From assembly GCF_040566555.1 (NCBI RefSeq), contig NZ_JBEWYP010000002.1:496001-560000 (forward strand): a stretch of 64,000 nt of DNA, given 5' to 3'. The position numbers and the translations under genes are program-made. Under the pieces are notes generated by a model, which ran no database searches, had not been told where the DNA came from, and was given only the letters and a program-made list of their open reading frames with translations. Origin of the DNA: Sediminicola sp040566555. Its GTDB lineage: Bacteria; Bacteroidota; Bacteroidia; Flavobacteriales; Flavobacteriaceae. Position 1 is the first letter of the stretch. Every line of letters starts with the position of its first letter. Below, piece after piece: positions 42,776 to 50,793 of this stretch.

Positions 42776-43720
42776 TTATTTGTTGCCTTCTACAAAGGTT
42801 TTGAAACTTTCTTTCTGTTTTGCATAAAGGTCTGCCGGTAATGGAATATAACCAACATCAGTTGCCAGAGCACCTGCATTATCCAAATAGTAGTTCACAA
42901 ATTCCACTACTTCAGGAGATTTAACAGAAGTACTGTTTACATAGATGAACAAAGGTCTTGACAATGGGGAGTAAGTTCCATTTTTTACTGTTTCCAATGT
43001 TGGTTTAACAACTTCTGTTCCGTTGTTTACACCAATAAGGGTTAACTTATCTTTATTTTCCTCATAATAGGCCAATCCAAAAAATCCTAAAGAGAATTTG
43101 TCACCGGCGATTCCTTGAACCAAAACATGGTCGTCTTCACTGGCAGTAAAATCACCTCTACTGGATCCACTCTTTCCTACAACAGCTTCGGTAAAGTAGT
43201 CATAAGTACCAGAAGCAACTCCAGGACCATATAAATGAATTTCTTCGTTTGGCCATTCTGGTCGGATCTGATTCCACTTCATAATTGTGCCTTGTGCAGC
43301 AGGCTCCCAGATTTTCTTCAACTCTTCTACGGTAAAACTATCTACCCAGGTATTTTCTGGGTGAACTAAAACAGCTAAACCATCATATGCAACTTCCAAC
43401 TCAATGTAGTTGATATTGTTTTCTTCACAAATGGCTTTTTCTTTGTCTTTGATTGGTCGGGATGCATTTGAAATGTTTGTTTCACCTTTTGAAAATTTGT
43501 TGAAACCCCCACCAGTTCCTGAAACACCAATAGTAACCTTTACATCTGGTTGTTCACTTCTGAATTCTTCAGCAACAGCTTCCGTAATAGGAAATACCGT
43601 ACTGGACCCATCTATTTTAATAGTTCCGGACAATAATGCGGCACCGTCTTTTTTTTCCTTTTTATCACCGCAGGCAGCCAATGTTAAGGCCAAGGATAGT
43701 AAGCATACAAGTTTTTTCAT
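42776..43720 (-). CDS. pstS: phosphate-binding lipoprotein PstS
   Basis: A 314-residue high-affinity phosphate-binding protein. The lipobox LAAC precedes the mature start CGDKKEKK, which anchors it to the inner membrane on the periplasmic side. Phosphate-site segments include GSSTVFPITEAVAEEF, GVSGTGGGFNKFSKGE and GVASGTYDYFTEAV. It is the first gene of the pst operon behind the porin gene (111-base gap). The hairpin after it allows differential expression. Confidence 0.96.
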   Translation of the reverse strand: MKKLVCLLSLALTLAACGDKKEKKDGAALLSGTIKIDGSSTVFPITEAVAEEFRSEQPDVKVTIGVSGTGGGFNKFSKGETNISNASRPIKDKEKAICEENNINYIELEVAYDGLAVLVHPENTWVDSFTVEELKKIWEPAAQGTIMKWNQIRPEWPNEEIHLYGPGVASGTYDYFTEAVVGKSGSSRGDFTASEDDHVLVQGIAGDKFSLGFFGLAYYEENKDKLTLIGVNNGTEVVKPTLETVKNGTYSPLSRPLFIYVNSTSVKSPEVVEFVNYYLDNAGALATDVGYIPLPADLYAKQKESFKTFVEGNK

Positions 43721-43831
43721 TTGAAATATACTTTTAAAAGTTGCTAAATTTATTAATTTAAAAAATACAAGAGGTTAATTCAATGTAAAGAATTATTTTG
43801 GTCAAATAACTGAAAGTCAATTTGCTGGGTA

Positions 43832-45037
43832 CTAAAAGTGAACATCCAATTGTAAACGGTACATAACTTCATCCGTTCCTCCGTCAACATTCAGGTAACT
43901 AATATCAGTTTGTACTTTTAATTTATGGCCTACAATATATTTGGATAATCCTAAGGTGTATTGATCCTCTGGAGATTTACCTGTGATGTTTTCATCCAAT
44001 TTGATGGTAGTGTAACGACCGGATACTTCCCAGTCGTTTTTTAGAAGGTATCCCATTTGCAAGTTCAGGCCGTCACCTACCTGTACTTCGTCACCTGTTA
44101 GGGTTCCATCTGAATTTTTCGCCAATGGATCGTTTGCATCCCTATGTGCATATTCCCCCATGAATGAAAATCCGTTGTATTTGAACATGGCATCCACAAA
44201 CAAAGTTTTGGTAGTGGTCTCGTAGAAACCTGTGCCATTGTCAATTTCCATATAGGAACCTTGGTTACTTCTGTTTCTAACCGCATCTTGGTTGATGTCA
44301 TAAGTAGCAGCTAGCATCAATTTTGGACTAGTTTCACGCTCTAAATCAGCTCCGGTGTAGTCACCTTTAAATTCTCCGAAAGGCAATAATTCCAAACGTG
44401 AGGTATACTGATAGCCTCCTAAGTTATCTCCTGTTACATTTCGTCCTTCCCCCTGTGAGATGGCAAATTTTTCACGCATTACTACATCACCAAAAAGGTT
44501 TGTTTTGTGTCTTAATTGGATACCCATATCACGGTCTATATTAAACCTGCTGTTTACAAGGGAACGATCTACCAATTGTAGGTTTGCAGAAGAAACTACA
44601 CGTTCTACGTTACCGGGAAGTTTGGTCTGTCCTACCCATAGTTCAAAATTTTCGTAAAAGTTCCACATCACTACCGCATCCATAATATATCTTGGGGAAC
44701 CACTAGTGAGTTCTGAACCTCCGGACATATCCCTATTGGATAATCCCAACTCTAATTTGTACTCTAACTTGGGAGAGTAAACAAAACCGTCAAATTTTAA
44801 ACGGGACCTACGCACCAAATAATTGGATTCAGGGTTAATTAATCCACCACCCTCTTCTTTTTGCCATGAAGCAACACCTAAAAATTGCATCCTAGTGGCA
44901 ATTTTCATGGTAAAGGTACTATCCTTTCCAACTAAATTAAACAGACCTTTGCCAAAAGCAGGTGCATCTGTTACCTGTGAGAAACTTGATGTGATTGCAA
45001 ACAAGAATAAGCTTGTCGTAAGAATTCTTAATTTCAT
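43832..45037 (-). CDS. OprO/OprP-family porin
   Basis: A 401-residue outer-membrane protein from the ATG 45037 (an earlier in-frame ATG at 45061 is less likely). The signal peptide MKLRILTTSLFLFAITSSFSQ is followed by a beta-barrel rich in amphipathic strands (YLVRRSRLKFDGFVYSPKLEYKLELGLS) and closing in an aromatic strand, VMYRLQLDVHF. OprO/P are anion-selective phosphate or polyphosphate channels. Position directly ahead of pstS strongly suggests phosphate entry across the outer membrane. The basic residues of the OprP constriction cannot be checked by eye. Confidence 0.9.
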   Translation of the reverse strand: MKLRILTTSLFLFAITSSFSQVTDAPAFGKGLFNLVGKDSTFTMKIATRMQFLGVASWQKEEGGGLINPESNYLVRRSRLKFDGFVYSPKLEYKLELGLSNRDMSGGSELTSGSPRYIMDAVVMWNFYENFELWVGQTKLPGNVERVVSSANLQLVDRSLVNSRFNIDRDMGIQLRHKTNLFGDVVMREKFAISQGEGRNVTGDNLGGYQYTSRLELLPFGEFKGDYTGADLERETSPKLMLAATYDINQDAVRNRSNQGSYMEIDNGTGFYETTTKTLFVDAMFKYNGFSFMGEYAHRDANDPLAKNSDGTLTGDEVQVGDGLNLQMGYLLKNDWEVSGRYTTIKLDENITGKSPEDQYTLGLSKYIVGHKLKVQTDISYLNVDGGTDEVMYRLQLDVHF

Positions 45038-45409
45038 TTTTATTCGTTTTTGTCGCTGCAAATAACCGACCCCAATGTTAAGTTAATATTAAGTGGAGAT
45101 TAACTTTAAAACATCTTACCGGATTCTAAAAAATAGAAAAAAAGCTACCTTGGCCAGAGGTAGCTTGTGGATTTCTCAAAATAGTTGACAAAAACTAATA
45201 TGTAATGAAATCTCGAAGGTGTCTATAGACGGGACTAAAGTCCAACTTAATTCCCAATAGTAGGTAAATTTTAGATTAAGGAATTATTAAGATTATAATC
45301 GTACCCTAGGGTATGTGGCAGTAATAAAAATGTTAACATTGGTTTTAGCTTGATGCTATTTGGTTGGGAAATGCTTTAAAATGTATCTTGCGTCTTCAAA
45401 TATTGCACT
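45038..45409. other. divergent regulatory region between the porin gene and dgt
   Basis: 372 bases without an ORF. Contains a minus-strand intrinsic terminator (45133-45166), a 10-bp palindrome GTCTATAGAC at about 45221-45230, a 12-bp palindrome TACCCTAGGGTA (45302-45313) and the sequence CAATGTTAAGTT near 45073. Both promoters must be here. Confidence 0.5.
45133..45166 (-). terminator. orphan minus-strand terminator ahead of the porin gene
   Basis: AAGCTACCT (45142-45150) / AGGTAGCTT (45158-45166); on the minus strand it is followed by TTTTTTTCTATTTTTT. No minus-strand gene exists between it and 46753 except the convergent end of another unit, so it ends either a small RNA or an attenuated porin leader. 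Confidence 0.75.
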
Positions 45410-46756
45410 ATGAATTGGGAACAGCTACTATCCCTTAGAAGACAGGGTGATACCCACAAAAGATTAAGGAAAGAACAAGATGAGACCCGTTTGGGATTTG
45501 AGGTAGATTATGATAGGATTATCTTTTCGGCTGCCTTTAGGAGCCTTCAGGATAAAACGCAGGTGATCCCTCTGTCAAAAACCGACTTTGTACACACCAG
45601 GCTTACCCATAGTTTGGAGGTTTCCGTAGTAGGAAGGAGTTTGGGAAGGATTGCCGGAAAAAAAATATTGGAGAAACATCCCTATTTAAAGGAGGTACAT
45701 GGGTATCATTTTAATGATTTTGGTGCCATTGTTGCCGCAGCTGCACTGGCCCATGATATTGGTAACCCACCATTTGGTCATAGCGGAGAAAAGGCTATAG
45801 GGGAATATTTTAAAACTGGGAACGGACAGCAATACCGTTCAAAATTGACCGAAAAGGAATATCAGGATATTATCGATTTTGAGGGTAACGCCAATGGATT
45901 GAAACTATTGACGGAAACAAGGGAAGGTGTTCAAGGTGGATTACGACTGAGCTTTGCCACCCTAGGGGCCTTTATGAAATACCCAAAGGAGTCATTACCA
46001 AAAAAACCAACCGCACATATTGCAGACAAGAAGTTTGGGTTTTTCCAAACTGAGCGTCATTTCTTTGAAGAAGTGGCCAAAGAACTTGGGTTAAATCAAA
46101 CAAGACAAGGCAAGGAAACTTCGTTCTCCAGGCACCCTCTAACTTATCTGGTAGAAGCGGCAGATGATATTTGTTATACGATTATTGATTTTGAAGATGG
46201 GATAAACCTGGGATTGATCCCAGAAGATTTTGCCCTGGAATATTTGATCAAATTAGTAAAGGATACCATCAACACCAAAAAGTACAACGAAATGGTATAC
46301 ATGGAAGATCGACTAAGCTATTTACGTGCTTTGGCGATCAGTACCTTAATCAGTGATGTGATCGATGTTTTTGTGGAAAATGAAGAAGCTATTCTTGATG
46401 GTACGTTTGGGGTATCATTATTGGATAAAAGCAAATACAAGGCACAGATTTCGGATATTATCCAACTAAGTGTTGAAAAAGTATATCAATCACAAGAGGT
46501 GATAGAAAAAGAAATAGCGGGGTATCGTATTATTTCGGATATATTAGACGTATATACAAGTGCTTTGGTTAAGAAAATCGAAGGGCAGGCTTCAAATTAC
46601 GATAGTTTAGTGGTGAAGACTTTACCTGCTTTTTACCAGCGTACAGAAGATCTTTCTATTTATCAAATCTTATTGAACACTTGTTGTTATGTAGCCAGTC
46701 TGTCCGATGGTGCCGCGGTACATATCCATAATAAAATAATGGGAAGGCAACTTTAA
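45410..46756 (+). CDS. dgt: deoxyguanosinetriphosphate triphosphohydrolase
   Basis: A 448-residue HD-domain enzyme that cleaves dGTP (or other dNTPs) to the nucleoside and triphosphate. His67 in RLTHSLEV, His115-Asp116 in ALAHDIGNPPFGHSGE and His124 match the Dgt metal and catalytic residues. The N-terminus MNWEQLLSLRRQGD is typical of the Bacteroidota form. The stop codon overlaps that of the convergent DUF3078 gene. It balances dNTP pools, so it is functionally related to nrdAB, but lies 26 kb away. Confidence 0.95.
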   Translation: MNWEQLLSLRRQGDTHKRLRKEQDETRLGFEVDYDRIIFSAAFRSLQDKTQVIPLSKTDFVHTRLTHSLEVSVVGRSLGRIAGKKILEKHPYLKEVHGYHFNDFGAIVAAAALAHDIGNPPFGHSGEKAIGEYFKTGNGQQYRSKLTEKEYQDIIDFEGNANGLKLLTETREGVQGGLRLSFATLGAFMKYPKESLPKKPTAHIADKKFGFFQTERHFFEEVAKELGLNQTRQGKETSFSRHPLTYLVEAADDICYTIIDFEDGINLGLIPEDFALEYLIKLVKDTINTKKYNEMVYMEDRLSYLRALAISTLISDVIDVFVENEEAILDGTFGVSLLDKSKYKAQISDIIQLSVEKVYQSQEVIEKEIAGYRIISDILDVYTSALVKKIEGQASNYDSLVVKTLPAFYQRTEDLSIYQILLNTCCYVASLSDGAAVHIHNKIMGRQL

Positions 46757-47892
46757 AAGGTATAGGCCACACCTACCCCTAATATTTGTTTAAATTGGAT
46801 TCTGGGTCCCCCAGAGTCTATTATAACGCCATCCTCGTTCTGTATCTCATCAAATGTGACATCATCATCATAGATAAGCTGGGTACCTATATTGGTTTGG
46901 ATGTATTTATTGACCACAAGTTTTATGTTGAGCTCCCAATCCACATCTATGTTTCCGAACCTTTTTAGATAATCGGTATAGAGGTTTACCCTATGGTCCA
47001 AAAAGACATTTTCAAATATTTGATTTTGCCAGGTATTGGTAATGAGAAAACCAAATTCCATGAAAACATTTTTACCTGGGGTGATGATATTTCCCTCCTC
47101 GTCGAAGACGGCTTTTTTAACTCCAAAGGCTCCTTGATTTGCTAAGTTCTGATCTTGAACATAGGTTATTTTTTGGGTGATGGGCGAAATATAAAGATTG
47201 AATTTCTTTCCCTCTGGGATAAAGGAGGTTCCTGCTCCTAAAAACAGATATCCCGGGGCCATAAATCTAGAAACAGGGGTAGATCTGTCCGGGTATTTGT
47301 ACCCATTTGAAAATTGGGTGTTAAAATTGGCCTTTACGGAATAATACCAATTGCTAAGGGTGTCCCTTCTATAGCCAAAGGTAGAGCTAAGTCGTATAAG
47401 ATCTTCGGTTTTCCTAACCTTGCGACCCTCTTGGGCGTTGAGACCGTATCTGAATTCCAGGTCATTATCCCATTGAATGTACCTGAATTTATAATTCTTT
47501 ATAAATTTTAGGTTCCCGGCTGCGGCAATAGAATTATCACCCCCGGCCTTCCAGTTCACAAAGGCGACTTCGTTGAAATTGATTTTGAGGATGTTTTCAT
47601 TTTGCCAGAAGGAAGGCACTTTAAACTGATTGAATTCCTTGGTCCTTGCTTTTGTTTTTTTAAAGGAGACAATGGGGTTGGTCAGGTTTACACTACGGGG
47701 AATATTCCTGATTTTGGACTGTACGGCACGGATCACAATGGTATCTACCGTTATGGTATCTACGGCCGTAGTATCTATGGGTTGTCTTGTGGGAATAGTA
47801 TCTTGTGCGGTAATTGCAGAAAAATTTAAGAAGAGCAAAAGGATAAGAGTCCATCCTCTGCCTTCCCTAAAAGGGTACTCAATAAAGCTCAT
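46753..47892 (-). CDS. DUF3078-family outer-membrane protein
   Basis: A 379-residue secreted protein. The signal sequence is unusually preceded by a charged stretch (MSFIEYPFREGRGWTLILLLFLNFSAITAQ). A Thr/Val/Asp-rich repeat TIPTRQPIDTTAVDTITVDTIV follows in parts, then a predicted beta-barrel of about 280 residues with many WDNDLEFRYG- and YYSVKANFNTQF-like strands and a C-terminal aromatic residue (GVAYTF). The family is confined to Bacteroidota and often follows dxs, as here; it overlaps the dxs stop by 14 bases. Function unknown, probably membrane transport or surface. Confidence 0.85.
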   Translation of the reverse strand: MSFIEYPFREGRGWTLILLLFLNFSAITAQDTIPTRQPIDTTAVDTITVDTIVIRAVQSKIRNIPRSVNLTNPIVSFKKTKARTKEFNQFKVPSFWQNENILKINFNEVAFVNWKAGGDNSIAAAGNLKFIKNYKFRYIQWDNDLEFRYGLNAQEGRKVRKTEDLIRLSSTFGYRRDTLSNWYYSVKANFNTQFSNGYKYPDRSTPVSRFMAPGYLFLGAGTSFIPEGKKFNLYISPITQKITYVQDQNLANQGAFGVKKAVFDEEGNIITPGKNVFMEFGFLITNTWQNQIFENVFLDHRVNLYTDYLKRFGNIDVDWELNIKLVVNKYIQTNIGTQLIYDDDVTFDEIQNEDGVIIDSGGPRIQFKQILGVGVAYTF

Positions 47893-49642
47893 TTATATAA
47901 TTTTTAAGCGATAATACATCTATGTGGCACATGGCCTGTAGCTCTTCCACAGTGCCGTGTTCTATAAAGGTATCATCTATACCAAATATTTTTATCTTTT
48001 TATTGGACCCTAACCGGTTTGCAAATTCCAGCACGGCACTTCCCATTCCACCAATTTTGGAACCATCCTCAATGGTAATTATGTGTTCGTACTCTTTAAG
48101 GATCATTTCCAACATCTTTTCATCCAAGGGTTTTACAAAACGAATATTGTAATGCCCTATCTTTTTGGAACTATCAAAGTCCTTTAGTAGTTCGCTAACA
48201 CTGTTTCCTATATGTCCGAGCGAAAGCACCGCAATTTTTGTGCCTTTTTGTAATTCTACGGCGGTTCCTATGGTTATTTTTTGAAAAGGTTGCTGCCAAT
48301 TTAGTGACACCCCTCTTCCCCTAGGGTAGCGGATAGCTATGGGCCCTTCTAAACCTAATTGGGCGGTAAACATTATATTTCTGAGTTCTACCTCGTTCAT
48401 TGGCGCAAAGATGATCATATTTGGGATACATCTCAGATAGGCGATATCGTAGACTCCGTGGTGGGTGGCACCATCTTGTCCTACCAATCCTGCCCTGTCC
48501 AAACAGAATATCACGGGCAATTTCTGCAGGGCCACATCATGTATGACCTGATCATAGGCGCGTTGTAAAAAGGTGGAATAAATATTGCAAAAAGGCACCA
48601 ATCCCTCAATAGCCATCCCAGCTGCCATTGTAACTGCATGTTGCTCAGCAATACCTACATCAAACGCCCTTTCAGGGATTTGTTCCATCATGTATTTAAG
48701 GGAGCTTCCAGTTGGCATAGCAGGGGTAATGCCTATAATATTCTTATTGTTCAGTGCCAGCTCCACAATGCTGTATCCAAAAACATCTTGATATTTAGGA
48801 GGTCCTTCCCGCGTCGGTTTTGGAATTAGGTCCCCTGTTAATTTATCAAATTTCCCTGGGGCATGATACGTTACTTGATCGGTTTCGGCTTGGAGGAGTC
48901 CTTTGCCCTTGGTCGTAATAATATGTAGTAATTTAGGACCTTTAACTGTTTTTAAGCGCTCCAGCTCTGCTATTAAAACAGGTATATCATGACCATCTAT
49001 AGGTCCGGAATAAGCAAAATTCAGGCATTCAAAAATATTTTCTTCTTTGGCGGTACCCTTTTTTACGTTGGTCAAGTATTTTTTTAGTGCACCAACGCTG
49101 GGATCTATACCAATGGCATTATCATTTAGTATTATCAGGACATTTGTGTCTGTGACCCCTGCATGGTTCAATCCTTCAAATGCCATGCCGCTCGCGATGG
49201 ATGCATCTCCAATCACCGCAATATGTTGCCTCTCATTATTTCCTTTAATTTTTGATGCCAAGGCCATTCCTAAAATAGCGGATATGGAAGTAGAGCTATG
49301 TCCAGTTCCAAAATCATCGTATTCGCTTTCACTGCGATTGGGAAAGCCACTGATACCACCCATTTGACGGTTGGTTTCAAATAGATTTTTTCTTCCTGTA
49401 AGTATTTTGTGCACATATGCCTGATGGCCTACATCCCAAATTAATTTATCTATTGGAGTGTTGTACACATAATGAAGGGCAATGGTAAGTTCCACAACCC
49501 CTAGGCTGGCGCCCAAATGTCCTTCCTTGGCGGCAACAATATCAATAATAAATGCCCTTATTTCTTTTGCAAGCTGGGGCAGATCTGCAGTTTTTAGCTG
49601 TCTAAGATCTGCAGGAAAGGTTATTTTTTCTAGATGTTTCAT
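47879..49642 (-). CDS. dxs: 1-deoxy-D-xylulose-5-phosphate synthase
   Basis: A 587-residue thiamin-diphosphate enzyme that joins pyruvate and glyceraldehyde 3-phosphate in the first step of the MEP isoprenoid pathway. The ThDP/Mg motif is GDASIASGMAFEGLNHAG...NDN, and GHQAYVHKILTGRK and PVIFCLDRAGLVGQDGATHHG are DXS hallmarks. The start is the ATG at 49642, since the in-frame TTG at 49654 overlaps a promoter element at 49652-49659. It is slightly shorter than the E. coli enzyme (620), as is usual in this phylum. It is co-transcribed with DUF3078 (overlap of 14 bases). Confidence 0.96.
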   Translation of the reverse strand: MKHLEKITFPADLRQLKTADLPQLAKEIRAFIIDIVAAKEGHLGASLGVVELTIALHYVYNTPIDKLIWDVGHQAYVHKILTGRKNLFETNRQMGGISGFPNRSESEYDDFGTGHSSTSISAILGMALASKIKGNNERQHIAVIGDASIASGMAFEGLNHAGVTDTNVLIILNDNAIGIDPSVGALKKYLTNVKKGTAKEENIFECLNFAYSGPIDGHDIPVLIAELERLKTVKGPKLLHIITTKGKGLLQAETDQVTYHAPGKFDKLTGDLIPKPTREGPPKYQDVFGYSIVELALNNKNIIGITPAMPTGSSLKYMMEQIPERAFDVGIAEQHAVTMAAGMAIEGLVPFCNIYSTFLQRAYDQVIHDVALQKLPVIFCLDRAGLVGQDGATHHGVYDIAYLRCIPNMIIFAPMNEVELRNIMFTAQLGLEGPIAIRYPRGRGVSLNWQQPFQKITIGTAVELQKGTKIAVLSLGHIGNSVSELLKDFDSSKKIGHYNIRFVKPLDEKMLEMILKEYEHIITIEDGSKIGGMGSAVLEFANRLGSNKKIKIFGIDDTFIEHGTVEELQAMCHIDVLSLKNYINELY

Positions 49643-49651
49643 GGCTTCAGG

Positions 49652-49659
49652 CAAATGTA
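49652..49659 (-). promoter_or_regulatory. -7 promoter element of dxs
   Basis: TACATTTG on the minus strand (CAAATGTA on plus); the transcript would start only about 4 bases before the ATG at 49642. Confidence 0.5.
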
Positions 49660-49704
49660 CATTAAATTCATTTTTTGATAGAGGTAGATAATGGGTTAAA
49701 ATTG

Positions 49705-49712
49705 TAATTTTG
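49705..49712 (+). promoter_or_regulatory. -7 promoter element of the tadA-like gene
   Basis: TAATTTTG; the predicted transcription start coincides with the ATG at 49718, implying a leaderless mRNA or use of the in-frame ATG at 49730. Confidence 0.45.
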
Positions 49713-49717
49713 AGGGT

Positions 49718-50167
49718 ATGGATTTAGAAATGGACGATGCCTATTTTATGAAAAGAGCCCTACAAGAGGCTGAATCTGCCTTTGTGAAGGGTGAGGTTCC
49801 TGTAGGAGCCATAATTGTAATAGAAAATAGGATTATTGCCCGTGCCCATAATTTAACAGAACAGTTAAATGATGTTACGGCACACGCAGAAATGCAGGCT
49901 ATAACCTCCGCTGCCAACTTCTTGGGAGGTAAATATTTACACAATTGTACGCTTTATGTGACTCTGGAGCCTTGTCAAATGTGCGCTGGGGCTTTATACT
50001 GGAGTCAAATCAGCAACATAGTGTACGGGGCAACCGATATTGAAAGAGGATGCGGTGTCATGGGATCTACCCTTCACCCCAAAACTAAAATCAGGGGAGG
50101 GCTAATGGAGAATGAAGCGTCCGACCTTTTAAAAAAGTTCTTCATCCAGAGAAGAAACCTCAATTGA
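49718..50167 (+). CDS. tadA: tRNA adenosine(34) deaminase-like protein
   Basis: A 149-residue zinc deaminase. The zinc site is His56-Ala-Glu58 (TAHAEMQAI) and Cys86-Cys89 (EPCQMCAGAL), the pattern of TadA, which converts the wobble adenosine of tRNA-Arg to inosine. The spacing and length match TadA rather than guanine deaminase, though guanine deaminase activity cannot be excluded. The start may be the ATG at 49718 or at 49730 (MDDAYFMKRALQEAESA). It is divergent from dxs and followed by a bidirectional terminator. Confidence 0.9.
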   Translation: MDLEMDDAYFMKRALQEAESAFVKGEVPVGAIIVIENRIIARAHNLTEQLNDVTAHAEMQAITSAANFLGGKYLHNCTLYVTLEPCQMCAGALYWSQISNIVYGATDIERGCGVMGSTLHPKTKIRGGLMENEASDLLKKFFIQRRNLN

Positions 50168-50195
50168 CAGGAAAAATGACTTGAGTTTAAAAATA

Positions 50196-50225
50196 AAAGA
50201 AGCCCTCCATTTGGAAGGCTTCTTT
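50196..50225. terminator. bidirectional terminator tadA-like/csp
   Basis: AAAGAAGCC (50196-50204) / GGCTTCTTT (50217-50225) with TCCA-TTTGGA pairing in the loop; serves both convergent genes. Confidence 0.75.
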
Positions 50226-50248
50226 GTTTCTAATCAAAATAAAATATG

Positions 50249-50443
50249 CTATCCAATTACTTGCACTTGTCCTGCAACCACTCCTTTTCTGCCTTCTTCT
50301 TCTTGGTATTCTACTTTGTCGCCTTCGTTTAACTCAACTCCGTTCAATCCTGTCGCGTGAACAAAAATGTCTTGTCCGGTGTCGTCATTGGTAATGAATC
50401 CGTAGCCTTTGGAAACATTGAAAAATTTAACAGTTCCAGTCAT
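50249..50443 (-). CDS. cold-shock domain protein
   Basis: A 64-residue OB-fold RNA chaperone. The RNP1 motif KGYGFI and RNP2 motif DIFVHAT are intact (MTGTVKFFNVSKGYGFITND). It binds single-stranded RNA or DNA and prevents secondary structure in the cytoplasm. The length is exactly that of CspA proteins. Whether it is cold-induced cannot be read; the leader is short and lacks an obvious long structured 5' UTR. Confidence 0.96.
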   Translation of the reverse strand: MTGTVKFFNVSKGYGFITNDDTGQDIFVHATGLNGVELNEGDKVEYQEEEGRKGVVAGQVQVIG

Positions 50444-50527
50444 TCAATAAAAGATTAAAAATAAACAAATAGTTTGAACTACTAAGTTATGTTTTTTTGG
50501 AGAAAGTTTGAAAAATAGAAAGCAAAA

Positions 50528-50785
50528 TTATTGATTATCAGGCTTTTCCTCTTTTTTTCCTTGCATCTTTCTAATGTTTTCTTCAGTCAACATATAATCT
50601 TTTACTTTCTTGCCCTTACTCTCTTTTATCAGGAAAAGGGGCATAGCGATCAGAAATATACCCACGGTTCCGAAACCAATATACTTGTTGGCAATCACTG
50701 GATTCGACTCCATAATAGTAAAGCCATATATAATACTGCCCAAGGAAGCTAGTAGTATAACGATGATGATGTACTTAATTTTCAT
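50528..50785 (-). CDS. small two-helix membrane protein after the ClC gene
   Basis: An 85-residue protein with two hydrophobic helices (4-24 and 35-55) and a charged C-terminal tail (KESKGKKVKDYMLTEENIRKMQGKKEEKPDNQ in parts). I do not recognise a family. It follows the ClC channel gene by 8 bases on the same strand, so it is probably co-transcribed and may act as an accessory subunit; this is inference from position alone. Confidence 0.65.
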   Translation of the reverse strand: MKIKYIIIVILLASLGSIIYGFTIMESNPVIANKYIGFGTVGIFLIAMPLFLIKESKGKKVKDYMLTEENIRKMQGKKEEKPDNQ

Positions 50786-50793
50786 GACGATTG

